From a virus: a DNA stretch of 58,785 nt. The position numbers and the translations under genes are program-made. The DNA is taken from the IMG/VR virus record IMGVR_UViG_3300021507_000132, positions 1 to 58,785 of that record; one strand, 5' to 3'. The notes beneath the pieces are model-generated. The model did not search any database, was not told where the DNA came from, and saw nothing but the letters and a program-made list of their open reading frames with translations. Below are positions 35,416 to 43,633 of this stretch, one piece after another; position 1 is the first letter of the stretch; each line of letters begins with the position of its first letter.

Positions 35416-35607
35416 ATGGAGGAAAGCACTGTAAAACGAACAGGAACAGGATTGCACATTCTAGTCAGCAAAAAGAAATTTAAAGAAGGAGAGTCTGTGG
35501 TAGTACTTACTGCTAAAGAATACAAAGAACTGAAAGAAAAAGAAGAAGTTATAAAACTGATAAACGAAAAAGTAGACGAGTTAATAAATAAACTGCATAA
35601 ATATTGA
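35416..35607 (+). CDS. AbrB/DUF2080-like small DNA-binding protein
   Basis: 63 aa. The N-terminal KRTGTGLHILVSKKKFKEGESVVVL matches the swapped-hairpin pattern of AbrB-type proteins and the transposon-associated DUF2080 group (split here as KRTGTGLHILVSKK and KFKEGESVVVL). The rest is a helix (EEVIKLINEKVDELINKL). It has its own TATA (TATATATA just before ATG). Repeat array B starts right after its stop codon. Confidence 0.55.
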   Translation: MEESTVKRTGTGLHILVSKKKFKEGESVVVLTAKEYKELKEKEEVIKLINEKVDELINKLHKY

Positions 35608-35647
35608 TTATGGAGCCTCTTTCTGCAAGAAAAACCTGCAAGAGATA

Positions 35648-36610
35648 GCGAGCCATAAAAAAATAGAAATCCTAAGAAAGTGAGCGAAAACAGCCAAATA
35701 AAGTAAGTAAAACGCCCTTTGGCTCATAGCGAAACAGCCAAAATACAAGAGAAAAACCCTTAAAAGTATAGCGAAATAAACAGCCATAAGATGAAAGCTA
35801 AACCTTAAAATCATAGCGGCAGCCATAAGATGAAAGAAAAGAACCATTAAAGCTTAGCGAGCCTAGTTCACACAGAAAAACCATGTGGAGATAGCAGCCA
35901 CACAAAAGAAGCAAACCTTGTTTAAAAAGCGAATTAGCCACCAATTAACAGAAATCCCAAGAAAGTTGAGCGAGCCTAAAGTCTTCAGACTACCAGAAAG
36001 AGCGAGCGAGCCATCAAGATAGAGTATACCCTTTGGCTAATAGCGGTTAGCCATGTTGAAGAAGCAAACCTTGGTTCTCTAGCATTAGTAGCAAAAAGAG
36101 CGAGCCAAAACCTACAAAGCCAAAAATAGTTAATGAACCTTATAAAATTAGCGAGCCAAAAATGAAGAACAAACTCTGAAACTTCCAGCGAATCTTTGTA
36201 TAGCTGGTATTTAAGAGAAAACTCATAAAAGTATAGCGTTAGCCAATGAAATAAAGAAACCCTAAGATAGATTGCGAGCCATATGAATTGAGAAACCCAT
36301 AATAATCTAGCGTTAGCAGCCAATGAAACCTAGAATCACCTTACTGCAGAAGCGAGCCTGAGAATACAAACAAGCACATAAACTTTGAGCGTGACAGCCT
36401 TATATATATAGCAAAACCCAAGTAACTTGAGCGAGCCAAAAATATCAAGGTGCCCATGAAAGTTGAGCGTGCCTTTGGTTCTTAGCAAACCCAAAAGCAA
36501 AAAGCGAGCCTGGTTTGCATAGCAAACCATAAAATTAAAGCGAGCAACTTAAAGCGACCACTACAAATAAGCGAGTCATATAACTATTGTCACCCATTTA
36601 ACACAAGCGA
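35648..36610 (+). repeat. degenerate spaced-motif array B, about 24 units
   Basis: About 1 kb without a supported gene. It repeats GCG-(1-9 nt)-GCC-(16-17 nt)-CC-(10-12 nt)-GCG. Checked intervals: GCC to CC is 19-22 nt in eleven successive units and CC to GCG is 13 or 14 nt in all of them. GCG starts include 35648, 35684, 35729, 35771, 35816, 35857, 35929, 35970, 36006, 36043, 36151, 36236, 36274, 36310, 36352, 36389, 36431, 36467, 36504 and 36540. The spacer bases are A-rich and T-poor. The pitch is not a multiple of three, so the short minus-strand open frames here are not genes. Same grammar as array A. Confidence 0.8.
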
Positions 36611-36621
36611 AAATCCCAATA

Positions 36622-37470
36622 CTACTCAAAAATTATCTCAAAATGATCTTCGCCTCTCAAATCTCTTTGTTCTATGCCAACTTTCTTTTTAATCACAGGT
36701 AAGAATTCAGGATTCAACTCTATCCCAATACAATTCCTTCTCAATTCTTTAGCCACTTTCATTGTGGTTCCAGAACCAAGAAAAGGATCCAGAACCCAAT
36801 CACCTTCAAATCCCAGTTCCGGCACAGCAGCAAAAGAAAACATTTTAATAATTCTGGCAGGCAATTCTTCAGGAAACATAGCAATATGTTCTTTCTGTCT
36901 TATCCCCGGAAATTTCCAATGTCCAGTAAAACATTTCCTCCAATCTTCCAAACTCAATTTTGATTCGTCTTTAATTCTCTTATCCAATTTCCTGCTTTTC
37001 CCAGGTTTCTTAAATATCAACACAAATTCATAATCATATTCCACAATCCCGTTCCTAGGATAAGGAAAAGAACCCATAACACTTGCTCCTCCACTGGGAT
37101 TGACATTTCCAACTTTCTGCCATATAATCCCACCCATATAATCAAATCCGATTTTCTCGCATTCCAGAACCAAATTTGCCTGAACCGGTAAAACTTTATA
37201 CCTGCCCAAAACAGGACTGGTATTATAGACGTCGCCAACATTGATAACAAGCCGACAACCAGATTCCAGAACTCTATAACATTCTTTCCACACAATATTC
37301 AGATCTTCAATATACTTCTCAAAAGAACTGCTAAATCCGATTTGATTCTCAATTCCATAATCTTTAATATGAGCATAAGGAGGAGAAGTAACAATTAATT
37401 GAACAGAATTATCAGGCAACCATTTTCTCATATTCCTCGCGTCTCCAATAATTATTTTATATTCGCACAT
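36622..37470 (-). CDS. DNA methyltransferase (beta-class, SPPY)
   Basis: 282 aa from the ATG at 37470. Early catalytic motif VTSPPYAHIKDYG and late SAM motif VLDPFLGSGTTMKVA, with target-region phrases PYPRNGIVEYDYEFVLIFKK. SPPY favours N4-cytosine methylation. It is convergent with array B. Second of three viral methyltransferases, presumably for host mimicry against restriction. Confidence 0.8.
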   Translation of the reverse strand: MCEYKIIIGDARNMRKWLPDNSVQLIVTSPPYAHIKDYGIENQIGFSSSFEKYIEDLNIVWKECYRVLESGCRLVINVGDVYNTSPVLGRYKVLPVQANLVLECEKIGFDYMGGIIWQKVGNVNPSGGASVMGSFPYPRNGIVEYDYEFVLIFKKPGKSRKLDKRIKDESKLSLEDWRKCFTGHWKFPGIRQKEHIAMFPEELPARIIKMFSFAAVPELGFEGDWVLDPFLGSGTTMKVAKELRRNCIGIELNPEFLPVIKKKVGIEQRDLRGEDHFEIIFE

Positions 37471-37474
37471 AATT

Positions 37475-37822
37475 ATGATAAGCACAAAAAACATAATACT
37501 AGTTGCTGTGTTTGTTTTTACAATTTTAATAGGAATTACCAGCGTATATTTGATTGTAAATACAAACTTGTCCAAATACGTGCCGTTAGGATATAAAACC
37601 ATAACCATGGATGGAATAGACAAATATGAAGAAATATCTAGTGATGTTCCTGTTATATTGGTTGTTGAAGGAATTGGCAATATAATAAAAATAAAGGACA
37701 ATACTGAAGTGAAAAAGATAAAAATTAGTGGAATAGATATTGTTATATACCTTCCTTTAGATTGTTATCCTGAAATAGAAGATGATGGCATTGATACAAA
37801 AATAATACATATAAGTAATTAA
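37475..37822 (+). CDS. membrane-anchored hypothetical protein
   Basis: 115 aa. One N-terminal transmembrane helix (IILVAVFVFTILIGITSVYL), then a beta-rich outside domain (PVILVVEGIGNIIKIKD). Its ATG is only 4 nt from the ATG of the divergent methyltransferase, so each promoter must lie inside the other gene. Function unknown. Confidence 0.55.
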   Translation: MISTKNIILVAVFVFTILIGITSVYLIVNTNLSKYVPLGYKTITMDGIDKYEEISSDVPVILVVEGIGNIIKIKDNTEVKKIKISGIDIVIYLPLDCYPEIEDDGIDTKIIHISN

Positions 37823-38508
37823 ATGTAATGCTTTGTAATCTTTTAGTATTATGTTGTGCTACTTTGTGATACTGTTATTTTTGTTATAGTATATTCTTAT
37901 TTTCATTTATTGTTATAGTATGTATGGGTTGTAGTATTTGTTATAGTATATGTGGGTTGGCGTGTGTTTATGTGTGTATTGGTGTATTGGTATATTGTTA
38001 TTTTGTTATTTTTGTTATAGTATATGTGGGTTAGCACCTCACTCCATATCTCATTTCTCTCCGTGAAACTATATTTTCCAGTATATAAATCACAAAATAT
38101 ATTTTCTACAATATAAATCTCTAAATTTTGTATTTATCTCTAAAATACTCCAAAAATATGAGCATATATAACATTTATTATATGTTTTGCATTATATATT
38201 TTTTATTGCATTTGTCAGATTTCCTAGGTCTAGAATATATAATGGATTATATACAACTGAGAATATAAAACAAATAAGAATTTATTTTTATTATTCTAAA
38301 ATAAAAAATCTAAATTTTTGGGTTTTTATATGGATTTTCTTAAAAATATGAAGATTTATATTCTTGATAATATAAAAATTGTATTCTTGATTATATATTT
38401 TGGATAATATAAAAAAATCTAATTTGTTAATATTCTCTTAATACTCTAAAAATTTTATGTCTTATTTTTGGATATTTCTTTTATTTTATATTTTTTGATT
38501 TATATTTT
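37823..38508. other. AT-rich non-coding control region
   Basis: No gene is supported in about 690 nt. The left part holds GT-rich iterons (37881-38033). The rest is very A/T-rich with many TATATAAAT-type stretches and no long frame. Together with the inverted repeats at 39.9 kb this is the best candidate for an origin or a master control region. Confidence 0.5.
37881..38033 (+). repeat. iterons TTGTTATAGTAT, four copies
   Basis: Copies start at 37881, 37910, 37938 and 38012 (intervals 29, 28 and 74). The last two agree over TTGTTATAGTATATGTGGGT. The surroundings are unusually GT-rich on the plus strand. Spaced iterons of this type are typical binding sites for a replication initiator or regulator. 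Confidence 0.55.
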
Positions 38509-38510
38509 TT

Positions 38511-38530
38511 GCAACAGAAAACTATATATA
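38511..38530 (+). promoter_or_regulatory. class A promoter before the 38.6 kb gene
   Basis: GCAACAGAAAACTATATATA. The same ACAGAAAAC + TATA element as at 14714, 34217 and 51562. The expected start of transcription, about 25 nt on, falls at the foot of the hairpin 38552-38592. Confidence 0.55.
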
Positions 38531-38551
38531 TTAATTATGTTTATTTTTATT

Positions 38552-38592
38552 ATCTTATCCCATCCCATCCTAGTGGATGGGGTTGGATAAGA
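38552..38592 (+). other. GC-rich 19-bp hairpin in the 5' leader
   Basis: ATCTTATCCCATCCCATCC pairs with GGATGGGGTTGGATAAGAT (17 of 19) around a TAGT loop. It stands out in AT-rich DNA and ends 9 nt before the ATG at 38602. It could act as an operator or an mRNA leader structure controlling that gene. Confidence 0.55.
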
Positions 38593-38601
38593 TTTCCAAA
38601 T

Positions 38602-39006
38602 ATGCAAGAAAAAGAAAAAGAAAAGGGTTCAGACAGTAACACAATAGACAGCAGAAATATAATAACAGCAGAAAAAGAGAATTTCCTTAATGAGATAAGA
38701 GAAAAGATAAAAAACAAAAGACCGTTAGAAGCAGGAAGACAAAAGACAAAAATATCTGTAAATCTAGAGAAGTTAAAAATGTTAAAAGAAGTAATGATAA
38801 GACAGCAAGAAGGTATTGTTTTGGCATTGGACGACTTCAATAATATATTTGATGCAAATCTAACAAATGAGATAAAAAACAGTAATGGCAGATTTTACAA
38901 CTATAAAAGAAAAATAAACGAATTGACAAAAGACGCAAAAGACAAAAGAGGGATTTGGTTGGAGAATAGTGATGTTGAGGGATATGTTGAAATAGCACTC
39001 AAATAA
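38602..39006 (+). CDS. hypothetical charged protein
   Basis: 134 aa from the ATG at 38602, preferred to upstream starts that would translate through the hairpin. Rich in Lys/Glu, helical, with an N-terminal disordered tail. The C-terminus ends in SDVEGYVEIALK. It may bind DNA; no family recognised. Transcribed from a class A promoter. Confidence 0.5.
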   Translation: MQEKEKEKGSDSNTIDSRNIITAEKENFLNEIREKIKNKRPLEAGRQKTKISVNLEKLKMLKEVMIRQQEGIVLALDDFNNIFDANLTNEIKNSNGRFYNYKRKINELTKDAKDKRGIWLENSDVEGYVEIALK

Positions 39007-39051
39007 TCTCTTTTCTTTTCTTTTTGTTTTTTTATATTTGTTTTTTTGAAT

Positions 39052-39549
39052 ATGAGAAGAAAAAGATTTATAAAATTAGAAAAATCTTATCAAGTTAAAA
39101 AATTAGACACATATCTAAAATTTTTATTATCAAATAAAGATAAATCCAAATTAGAAAATATAATAATTTATAAATTTCCTAAAAAGAAAAAACAAAGAAT
39201 TAAAAAAGAATTAAGAAAATTGGATAATGAGCATCCATTAAAAGACAACAATTTAAAAGAAAAATTAAATAATTCAAAATCAAAAGAAATTAAATTTAAA
39301 CCTGTTTATTTATGGAATGATAAAAAAGAAAAATTAAGGAATTATTTAAAAGAATTTGATAAATTAGAATGGTTGAAAGAAGAGATAAAAAGAGAAAAAG
39401 TTATAATAATGAATAAAGAAGATTTCTTTAAAATGTTTAAAAGAAGCATTATAGAGCATGATTCTGATTTAATAATGTCTGTTAAGCATAAAAGTAATGG
39501 TGAATTTGTTTATATTACTACAAAGCAAGTTGTATTAAATTCTCCATAA
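39052..39549 (+). CDS. hypothetical Lys-rich protein
   Basis: 165 aa from the ATG at 39052. Very basic first two thirds (KKKKQRIKKELRKLDNEH), then an acidic helix and a beta C-terminus (DSDLIMSVKHKSNGEFVYI). Likely nucleic-acid binding by charge. No family recognised. Base use is more AT-rich than in neighbouring genes. Confidence 0.5.
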   Translation: MRRKRFIKLEKSYQVKKLDTYLKFLLSNKDKSKLENIIIYKFPKKKKQRIKKELRKLDNEHPLKDNNLKEKLNNSKSKEIKFKPVYLWNDKKEKLRNYLKEFDKLEWLKEEIKREKVIIMNKEDFFKMFKRSIIEHDSDLIMSVKHKSNGEFVYITTKQVVLNSP

Positions 39550-39568
39550 GAAATAAAGGCGTTCAATT

Positions 39569-39682
39569 ATGGAATATAAATTAAGCGAAATAGAAGAAAA
39601 GTTTGAAAGAGGTCTAATAACGCAGGAAGAATACGCTCAGTATATTAAAGCCAAATTAAAGCATATTGAAGCATTTAAATAA
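39569..39682 (+). CDS. 37-aa SHOCT-like miniprotein
   Basis: MEYKLSEIEEKFERGLITQE followed by EYAQYIKAKLKHIEAFK. The helix-G-(I/L)-(I/T)-x-(E)-E-(F/Y)-helix pattern is that of SHOCT oligomerisation motifs. A paralogue lies at 45457-45591 (EKFERGLI shared exactly). Confidence 0.45.
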   Translation: MEYKLSEIEEKFERGLITQEEYAQYIKAKLKHIEAFK

Positions 39683-39932
39683 TATATAAATAATTTTGAT
39701 TTGAATGCTTAATATTTAAATAATATTTAAATGTTTTTAGTATTTTCTATGATTTTTGAGGTTTTGAAGCATAATAATTATGCTTATTTTTAATACCATT
39801 TAAATAATATATAAATATTCTCTTTTAAAAAGTCATTTATTTAAATAAAATATATATGCTTTTTTAGTATATTTTTAATGCTTTTAATATGGGTTTAATT
39901 GATTAAAAAATATAGAAAAATAAAATTTCAAG

Positions 39933-39993
39933 TAATTATGTTTATTTTTACTCAAGACTAAATTTAATACATTAACAAAAATAAACATAATTA
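39933..39993. repeat. 17-bp perfect inverted repeat
   Basis: TAATTATGTTTATTTTT at 39933-39949 is mirrored exactly at 39977-39993, with a 27-nt spacer. The same word occurs at 38532-38548, and with one change at about 39776-39792. Confidence 0.6.
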
Positions 39994-40016
39994 TTAAGAG
40001 TGGGTTTTGGTGAAGG

Positions 40017-40049
40017 CTGGGTGAGGGAGTGTAAGTATCCCCCACCCAG
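40017..40049. other. GC-rich 12-bp hairpin
   Basis: CTGGGTGAGGGA and TCCCCCACCCAG pair except at one A-C position, loop 9 nt. It lies 23 nt after the inverted repeat and runs into the first AGATTTTA repeat. It could be an origin structure, operator or terminator. Confidence 0.5.
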
Positions 40050-40165
40050 ATTTTACAATTGAATAGTTAAACCAGCTAGATTTTATTCTAAATAGTTAAT
40101 CCTTCAGCCAGATTTTACAATTAAATCGTTATTATCTATCTTCTCTAGATTTTAATTTATATTAA
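40046..40165 (+). repeat. AGATTTTA direct repeats, four copies
   Basis: AGATTTTA starts at 40048, 40078, 40110 and 40147. The first and third continue as CAATTRAAT.GTTA. About 100-215 nt upstream of the wHTH gene; probable operator set for it or for a replication protein. Confidence 0.45.
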
Positions 40166-40263
40166 ACAATAATATTTTTCTATTATGAAAAAAGGAGTTA
40201 TTAAAAGAATTAAAAAAATGAATAAAACAATAATTGTTACTGTTTTGTTTTGAATTATTCAGT

Positions 40264-40458
40264 ATGTTAGATCTAGAAGTCATAAGAAATATATTAAAGC
40301 AACTGGAAGCAGTAGGGCAAAAGAAAATCAGTTTAAGTGATCTAGCAATATACAGTCATTGTAATTATCAGCAGATTAAAAAAGATCTAGCAATTATCAG
40401 TAAATGTTTTAATGTTCAGCAAAAAGGAAGAAGCATATATATCAGTTTAAAGGATTAA
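40264..40458 (+). CDS. winged-helix DNA-binding protein
   Basis: 64 aa from the ATG at 40264 (upstream TTG rejected). Pattern: helix LEVIRNILKQLEAV, then ISLSDLAIYSHCNYQQIKKDLAII (HTH) and a wing strand VQQKGRSIYISL. First gene of the long plus-strand operon and downstream of the AGATTTTA repeats, so it may be the early regulator. Confidence 0.55.
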   Translation: MLDLEVIRNILKQLEAVGQKKISLSDLAIYSHCNYQQIKKDLAIISKCFNVQQKGRSIYISLKD

Positions 40459-40460
40459 AT

Positions 40461-40586
40461 ATGAAAATAGTAATTGAGTTTGGTAATAAATGGCAGAGAG
40501 CGGAAGTTAAACAAGTAAAAAGAGATGTGGAGAAGTGTTTAAAAAAGTTGATAGAAAGAGATTATCCTGTTTTGTATATTGAATAG
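40461..40586 (+). CDS. 41-aa hypothetical protein
   Basis: MKIVIEFGNKWQRAEVKQVK and on to ...DYPVLYIE. Stop-to-start spacing with the previous gene is 2 nt (TAA-AT-ATG), the layout seen through this operon. Alpha/beta; function unknown. Confidence 0.4.
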   Translation: MKIVIEFGNKWQRAEVKQVKRDVEKCLKKLIERDYPVLYIE

Positions 40587-40694
40587 TTTGAGTCTAACTT
40601 AATAGTATCCTGTGATCCAGTTTTAAAGGGCTGGTGAGGGTTTTTTGTAGAGAGGTGAGAAAAAAAATGGAAATTTTATTTAAATCTTATTTAT

Positions 40695-40976
40695 ATGTTT
40701 AAAAATATGGTGTGGGAATTGAAAAAGTTAAATAAAAAAACTTTAAAGGTTGTTACGTTTAGGGATCCAGTGGATGGAGATGTAAAGTGGGATGCTGTGT
40801 TTTTCAGTGAATTGTCGGAAGCGGAGTTACAAGAGAAAGTCGAGGAAATTATCAAGTGGTTTGAAAGCACAGATAACTATGACTGGGATTATGAAGACCT
40901 TGTTGATGAGTTGTTTAAAAGGAAATTGGCTGAAAAAGTGGATTGCGGTGTGGATTGGTGCGAGATTATTGCTTAA
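40695..40976 (+). CDS. hypothetical protein
   Basis: 93 aa, or 89 from the ATG at 40707, whose AAATATG context matches other starts here. Beta start (TLKVVTFRDPVDGDVKW), then an acidic helical part with KWFESTDNYDWDYEDLVDEL. No family recognised. Confidence 0.5.
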   Translation: MFKNMVWELKKLNKKTLKVVTFRDPVDGDVKWDAVFFSELSEAELQEKVEEIIKWFESTDNYDWDYEDLVDELFKRKLAEKVDCGVDWCEIIA

Positions 40977-40978
40977 AT

Positions 40979-41338
40979 ATGGTAGAATATAAAGTAGTTA
41001 GTGTTAAAAAATTACAGAAAAATAATCCTAGATTGTGCTTGTCGGCTTTAAGGGCTTTTGGCAAGTGTTTTTTGTGTCCGTATTATGAGAATTGCGAAAG
41101 CAGAATTGTTAATAAAAAATATGAAAGGTTGATGAAAAAGAAAAGAAAATTATTGATAGATTTAAAAGCAATAAATGATGAGATTGATAATATGAAAAAG
41201 AAAGTAATAATGAAAGTAAACGGGCATGAAGTTATAGAAGCAGATTTAAGGCCTCTAGGCTCTAAGCATGATAAAATATGTATTAAATGCGGGGTTACTG
41301 GGCTTAGAGAGCTTAAAAAAACAAAATGCGAAGCATGA
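40979..41338 (+). CDS. Cys-rich protein with two possible zinc sites
   Basis: 119 aa. Cysteines in RLCLSALRAFGKCFLCPYYENC and a C-terminal CIKCG...C, with a coiled coil between (KYERLMKKKRKLLIDL). The starting ATG overlaps the region after the previous stop by TAA-AT-ATG spacing. The N-terminal Cys cluster resembles iron-sulfur or zinc sites in small archaeal viral proteins. Unknown function. Confidence 0.5.
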   Translation: MVEYKVVSVKKLQKNNPRLCLSALRAFGKCFLCPYYENCESRIVNKKYERLMKKKRKLLIDLKAINDEIDNMKKKVIMKVNGHEVIEADLRPLGSKHDKICIKCGVTGLRELKKTKCEA

Positions 41339-41388
41339 AATGCGTTTAAAGACTTGATTGATTTGAATCTTGTTTAAATGCTTTTAAA

Positions 41389-41598
41389 ATGGCGAGAATT
41401 AAAGGTTGGAATAGAGTTTGGAAAGGTGATAGAATAAGGTATGATAATCGTTATGGAAACAGCATTGTTATACAAAAGAGTGACAACAAATATGTTGTTG
41501 TAATGTTTTATGATAATGTTAATTTTGTTTTGGAGTCGTTTAAAACCAAATTGAAAGCTTTAAAATATGCTATTAATTGGATGAAAAAGCATTGTTAG
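41389..41598 (+). CDS. 69-aa hypothetical protein
   Basis: Basic, beta N-terminal half (VWKGDRIRYDNRYGNSIVI) that looks like a small SH3/KOW-type barrel, helical end (KALKYAINWMKKHC). Role unknown. Confidence 0.45.
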   Translation: MARIKGWNRVWKGDRIRYDNRYGNSIVIQKSDNKYVVVMFYDNVNFVLESFKTKLKALKYAINWMKKHC

Positions 41599-41616
41599 GT
41601 TTGAATATTTTTTAGT

Positions 41617-41895
41617 ATGAAAATAGAATTGTATGAAAACACGATAAATCCGTTTGACAGAGAGACAGCGGTTAAGTTTGTGTGGCATCATAGAAATATA
41701 TACGATGACAAAACCATAAGGAGAGTTGTATTTGCGAGCGATAATTTGATAGTAGTTAAAGAGACAGGTTATTTTCAGGGCGAGAAAAGCGTCTGGTATT
41801 GGGGTTTTGGGAAGCAAGAAAGAGGCATTATTGTTGATGCTGATGGTTTGAAAACTAAAGAAGCGGTTGAGATTTTTTTGGATAAATTAAAATGA
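41617..41895 (+). CDS. 92-aa hypothetical protein
   Basis: Starts MKIELYENTINPFDRETAVKF; a central beta hairpin (VVFASDNLIVVKETGYF) and an acidic C-terminal helix (TKEAVEIFLDKLK). No family recognised. It overlaps a 27-codon frame at 41892. Confidence 0.45.
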   Translation: MKIELYENTINPFDRETAVKFVWHHRNIYDDKTIRRVVFASDNLIVVKETGYFQGEKSVWYWGFGKQERGIIVDADGLKTKEAVEIFLDKLK

Positions 41896-41975
41896 GTATG
41901 AAAACCTTGAAAGAGTTAAATAAGAGATATTCTTTTGAAAGTTGGAATACTTATGATGAAATATTTGTATTTTAG
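41892..41975 (+). CDS. 27-aa possible peptide
   Basis: MSMKTLKELNKRYSFESWNT..., ATG overlapping the previous stop (ATGA). Length is too small to judge; kept because of operon coupling. Confidence 0.2.
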   Translation: MSMKTLKELNKRYSFESWNTYDEIFVF

Positions 41976-41995
41976 GGACAGATGTAGTTTTTGGA

Positions 41996-42226
41996 GTGGA
42001 TAGAGAAGGTTATCCTGACTATATTGTAGAACTGTTGAGAGACATAGCTAAAAAGTGCAATTCTAAGTGGGAATTGGTTGGGAGATTGTTTGCAGAGTTG
42101 TGGGACTCTGAATTGTTAGTTTTGAATCCTTTAGAATATGCTTATGAGTATTATATTGACTTTGAAAATAACACAATAGAATATGAAGAAGAGGGTAAGA
42201 AAATTGTTAAAAAATTGAGACTATGA
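41996..42226 (+). CDS. 76-aa hypothetical protein
   Basis: GTG start (no ATG in frame after the last stop). Acidic alpha/beta: YIVELLRDIAKKCNSKWELVG, then EYYIDFENNTIEYEEEG. Coupled by overlap to a following 22-codon frame at 42223-42291 (MNFKQLVRLINK...), which may be a peptide gene. Confidence 0.4.
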   Translation: MDREGYPDYIVELLRDIAKKCNSKWELVGRLFAELWDSELLVLNPLEYAYEYYIDFENNTIEYEEEGKKIVKKLRL

Positions 42227-42292
42227 ACTTTAAACAACTTGTTAGGTTGATAAATAAAGAGTTGAAAAAGTTGGGTGAAGAACCTATTTAAT

Positions 42293-42493
42293 ATGTCAAA
42301 TACAAAAGAAATAATAAAGTTGTTAAAGCAACTGAAGAAAGCAGCAGTGGTGGATTTTGACATTACTTTAAACGCAGAAGAAATAGACATTAATGAAATA
42401 GCGAAGTTTTGTGGTGAAGAGTTGTATGAGTTTTGGATTTATGAAGATATTACAAAGCGAATTAGTAGAAAATTAATAAGAATAAGGGATTAA
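42293..42493 (+). CDS. 66-aa hypothetical protein
   Basis: ATG at 42293 after TAA-T-ATG spacing. Helix (EIIKLLKQLKKAAVVDF) then acidic beta/alpha. A 23-codon frame at 42496-42567 follows with the same spacing. Function unknown. Confidence 0.4.
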   Translation: MSNTKEIIKLLKQLKKAAVVDFDITLNAEEIDINEIAKFCGEELYEFWIYEDITKRISRKLIRIRD

Positions 42494-42550
42494 ATATGAA
42501 TTTGGAGTCTGTTATTAGTTTTGAGAATCTAGTGAAAATTCTATCGCAAT

Positions 42551-43591
42551 ATGAAATACGAAACTAAGTACGGGGTAGTGGAATTAAAGGCTTTGGAAAG
42601 TGGTTTTGAGCTGGTTTCGACAGTGCCTTTCAAGAAATACTCAAGACAATTTGGCAGTAATGAATACAATAAAGCTGTTAAACAATTCAAGCAAGTGAAA
42701 AAAGACGTAGAGAAAGTCATTAAGGAAATGGAAACTGTAAGAAAAACTGTTGTTAGCAGCAAATCTGTCATAAATAAACAGCTGAACAGCATAATGAAGA
42801 AAGGTTTTAAGAAGATATTGTTGTATGGGCCAACTGGAACTGGTAAAACATATACAGTAATTGAAATGTTGAAAGAATTGAAAAAGCAGAAGAAGTTGGA
42901 CGACTATTTGGTGGTGACATTCTCGTCAGGAATGGAAGATATTGACATATTAGGCAAGTTCATTCCTGACTCTGGAAAAGTAATAAAGTTCCAGCCAAGT
43001 GAATTGTATGAATTCATGAAGAAAAATAAAGACAAAAAAGTAGCAATAGTGTTTGATGAGTTTAACAGAGCAAACAGCAGAACTTTGAATATACTAATTC
43101 CGATGTTGGATGGTAGAAACGGCGAAGTAGTAATAAATAATTTTATAAAAGGAGAGACAGTAGCAATTCCAGAGAATAATGTTTCATTCTTGTTTACAGC
43201 GAATTTTGGAGCGAGTTATTCAGGGACATTCAGTTTGGATGAAGCGATTTTGAATAGAATAGATTTGTGTGTATTTTGTGATTATCAGAAAGAAGTTGAA
43301 GAAGCAATAATGGATGAGTTGCCAAAAGACAAAAAGAAATTATTGAAAGAAATAGTAGACTTCTTTAGAGATGCATTCAAGCAAGGCATGATACATCCAT
43401 TTACAACTAGAGATTTAAAGAATTCAGTAGTGTTAATGCAATCAGTTTCTATGGATTTGGATGGTGTGTTTGAGGGTTTGAAGCCAGTATTGGACAAATT
43501 AGTGAAAGTAGACCCGCAGGGTTATCCAGACACAGAGTTTTATAAGGAGTTTAAAGAGTTTTTGAAAGAAAAGATAAAAAGCAAAAAGTAA
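42551..43591 (+). CDS. MoxR/CobS-like AAA+ ATPase
   Basis: 346 aa. N-terminal helical region (about 40-80), then AAA+: Walker A GPTGTGKT at 93-100, Walker B IVFDEF at 166-171 with NRAN following, sensor-type FLFTANFG, and an arginine-containing LNRIDLCVF. MoxR-type ATPases act with a VWA-domain partner to remodel or insert metal into protein complexes; the partner gene follows immediately. First gene of the ubiquitin-like cluster. Confidence 0.75.
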   Translation: MKYETKYGVVELKALESGFELVSTVPFKKYSRQFGSNEYNKAVKQFKQVKKDVEKVIKEMETVRKTVVSSKSVINKQLNSIMKKGFKKILLYGPTGTGKTYTVIEMLKELKKQKKLDDYLVVTFSSGMEDIDILGKFIPDSGKVIKFQPSELYEFMKKNKDKKVAIVFDEFNRANSRTLNILIPMLDGRNGEVVINNFIKGETVAIPENNVSFLFTANFGASYSGTFSLDEAILNRIDLCVFCDYQKEVEEAIMDELPKDKKKLLKEIVDFFRDAFKQGMIHPFTTRDLKNSVVLMQSVSMDLDGVFEGLKPVLDKLVKVDPQGYPDTEFYKEFKEFLKEKIKSKK

Positions 43592-43633
43592 TTTTATTTT
43601 TTTTAGTTTTTTTCAAACTTATTGTTTTTGAAT

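Larger units (their letters stand above)
39683..40263. other. non-coding region with repeats before the wHTH gene
   Basis: Contains direct repeats CATTTAAATAATATATAAAT (near 39672 and 39799), a 17-bp inverted repeat, a GC hairpin, four AGATTTTA repeats and a short palindrome AACAATAATTGTT at about 40227. A 22-codon frame at 40185-40253 (MKKGVIKRIK...) is possible but unsupported. Confidence 0.5.

Noticed and set aside
35608-36530. Minus-strand open frames of 64-112 codons over array B
   Set aside because: They arise from the motif array; the pitch is not a multiple of three, codon use is unlike real genes, and hydrophobic repeats reflect the repeated words.
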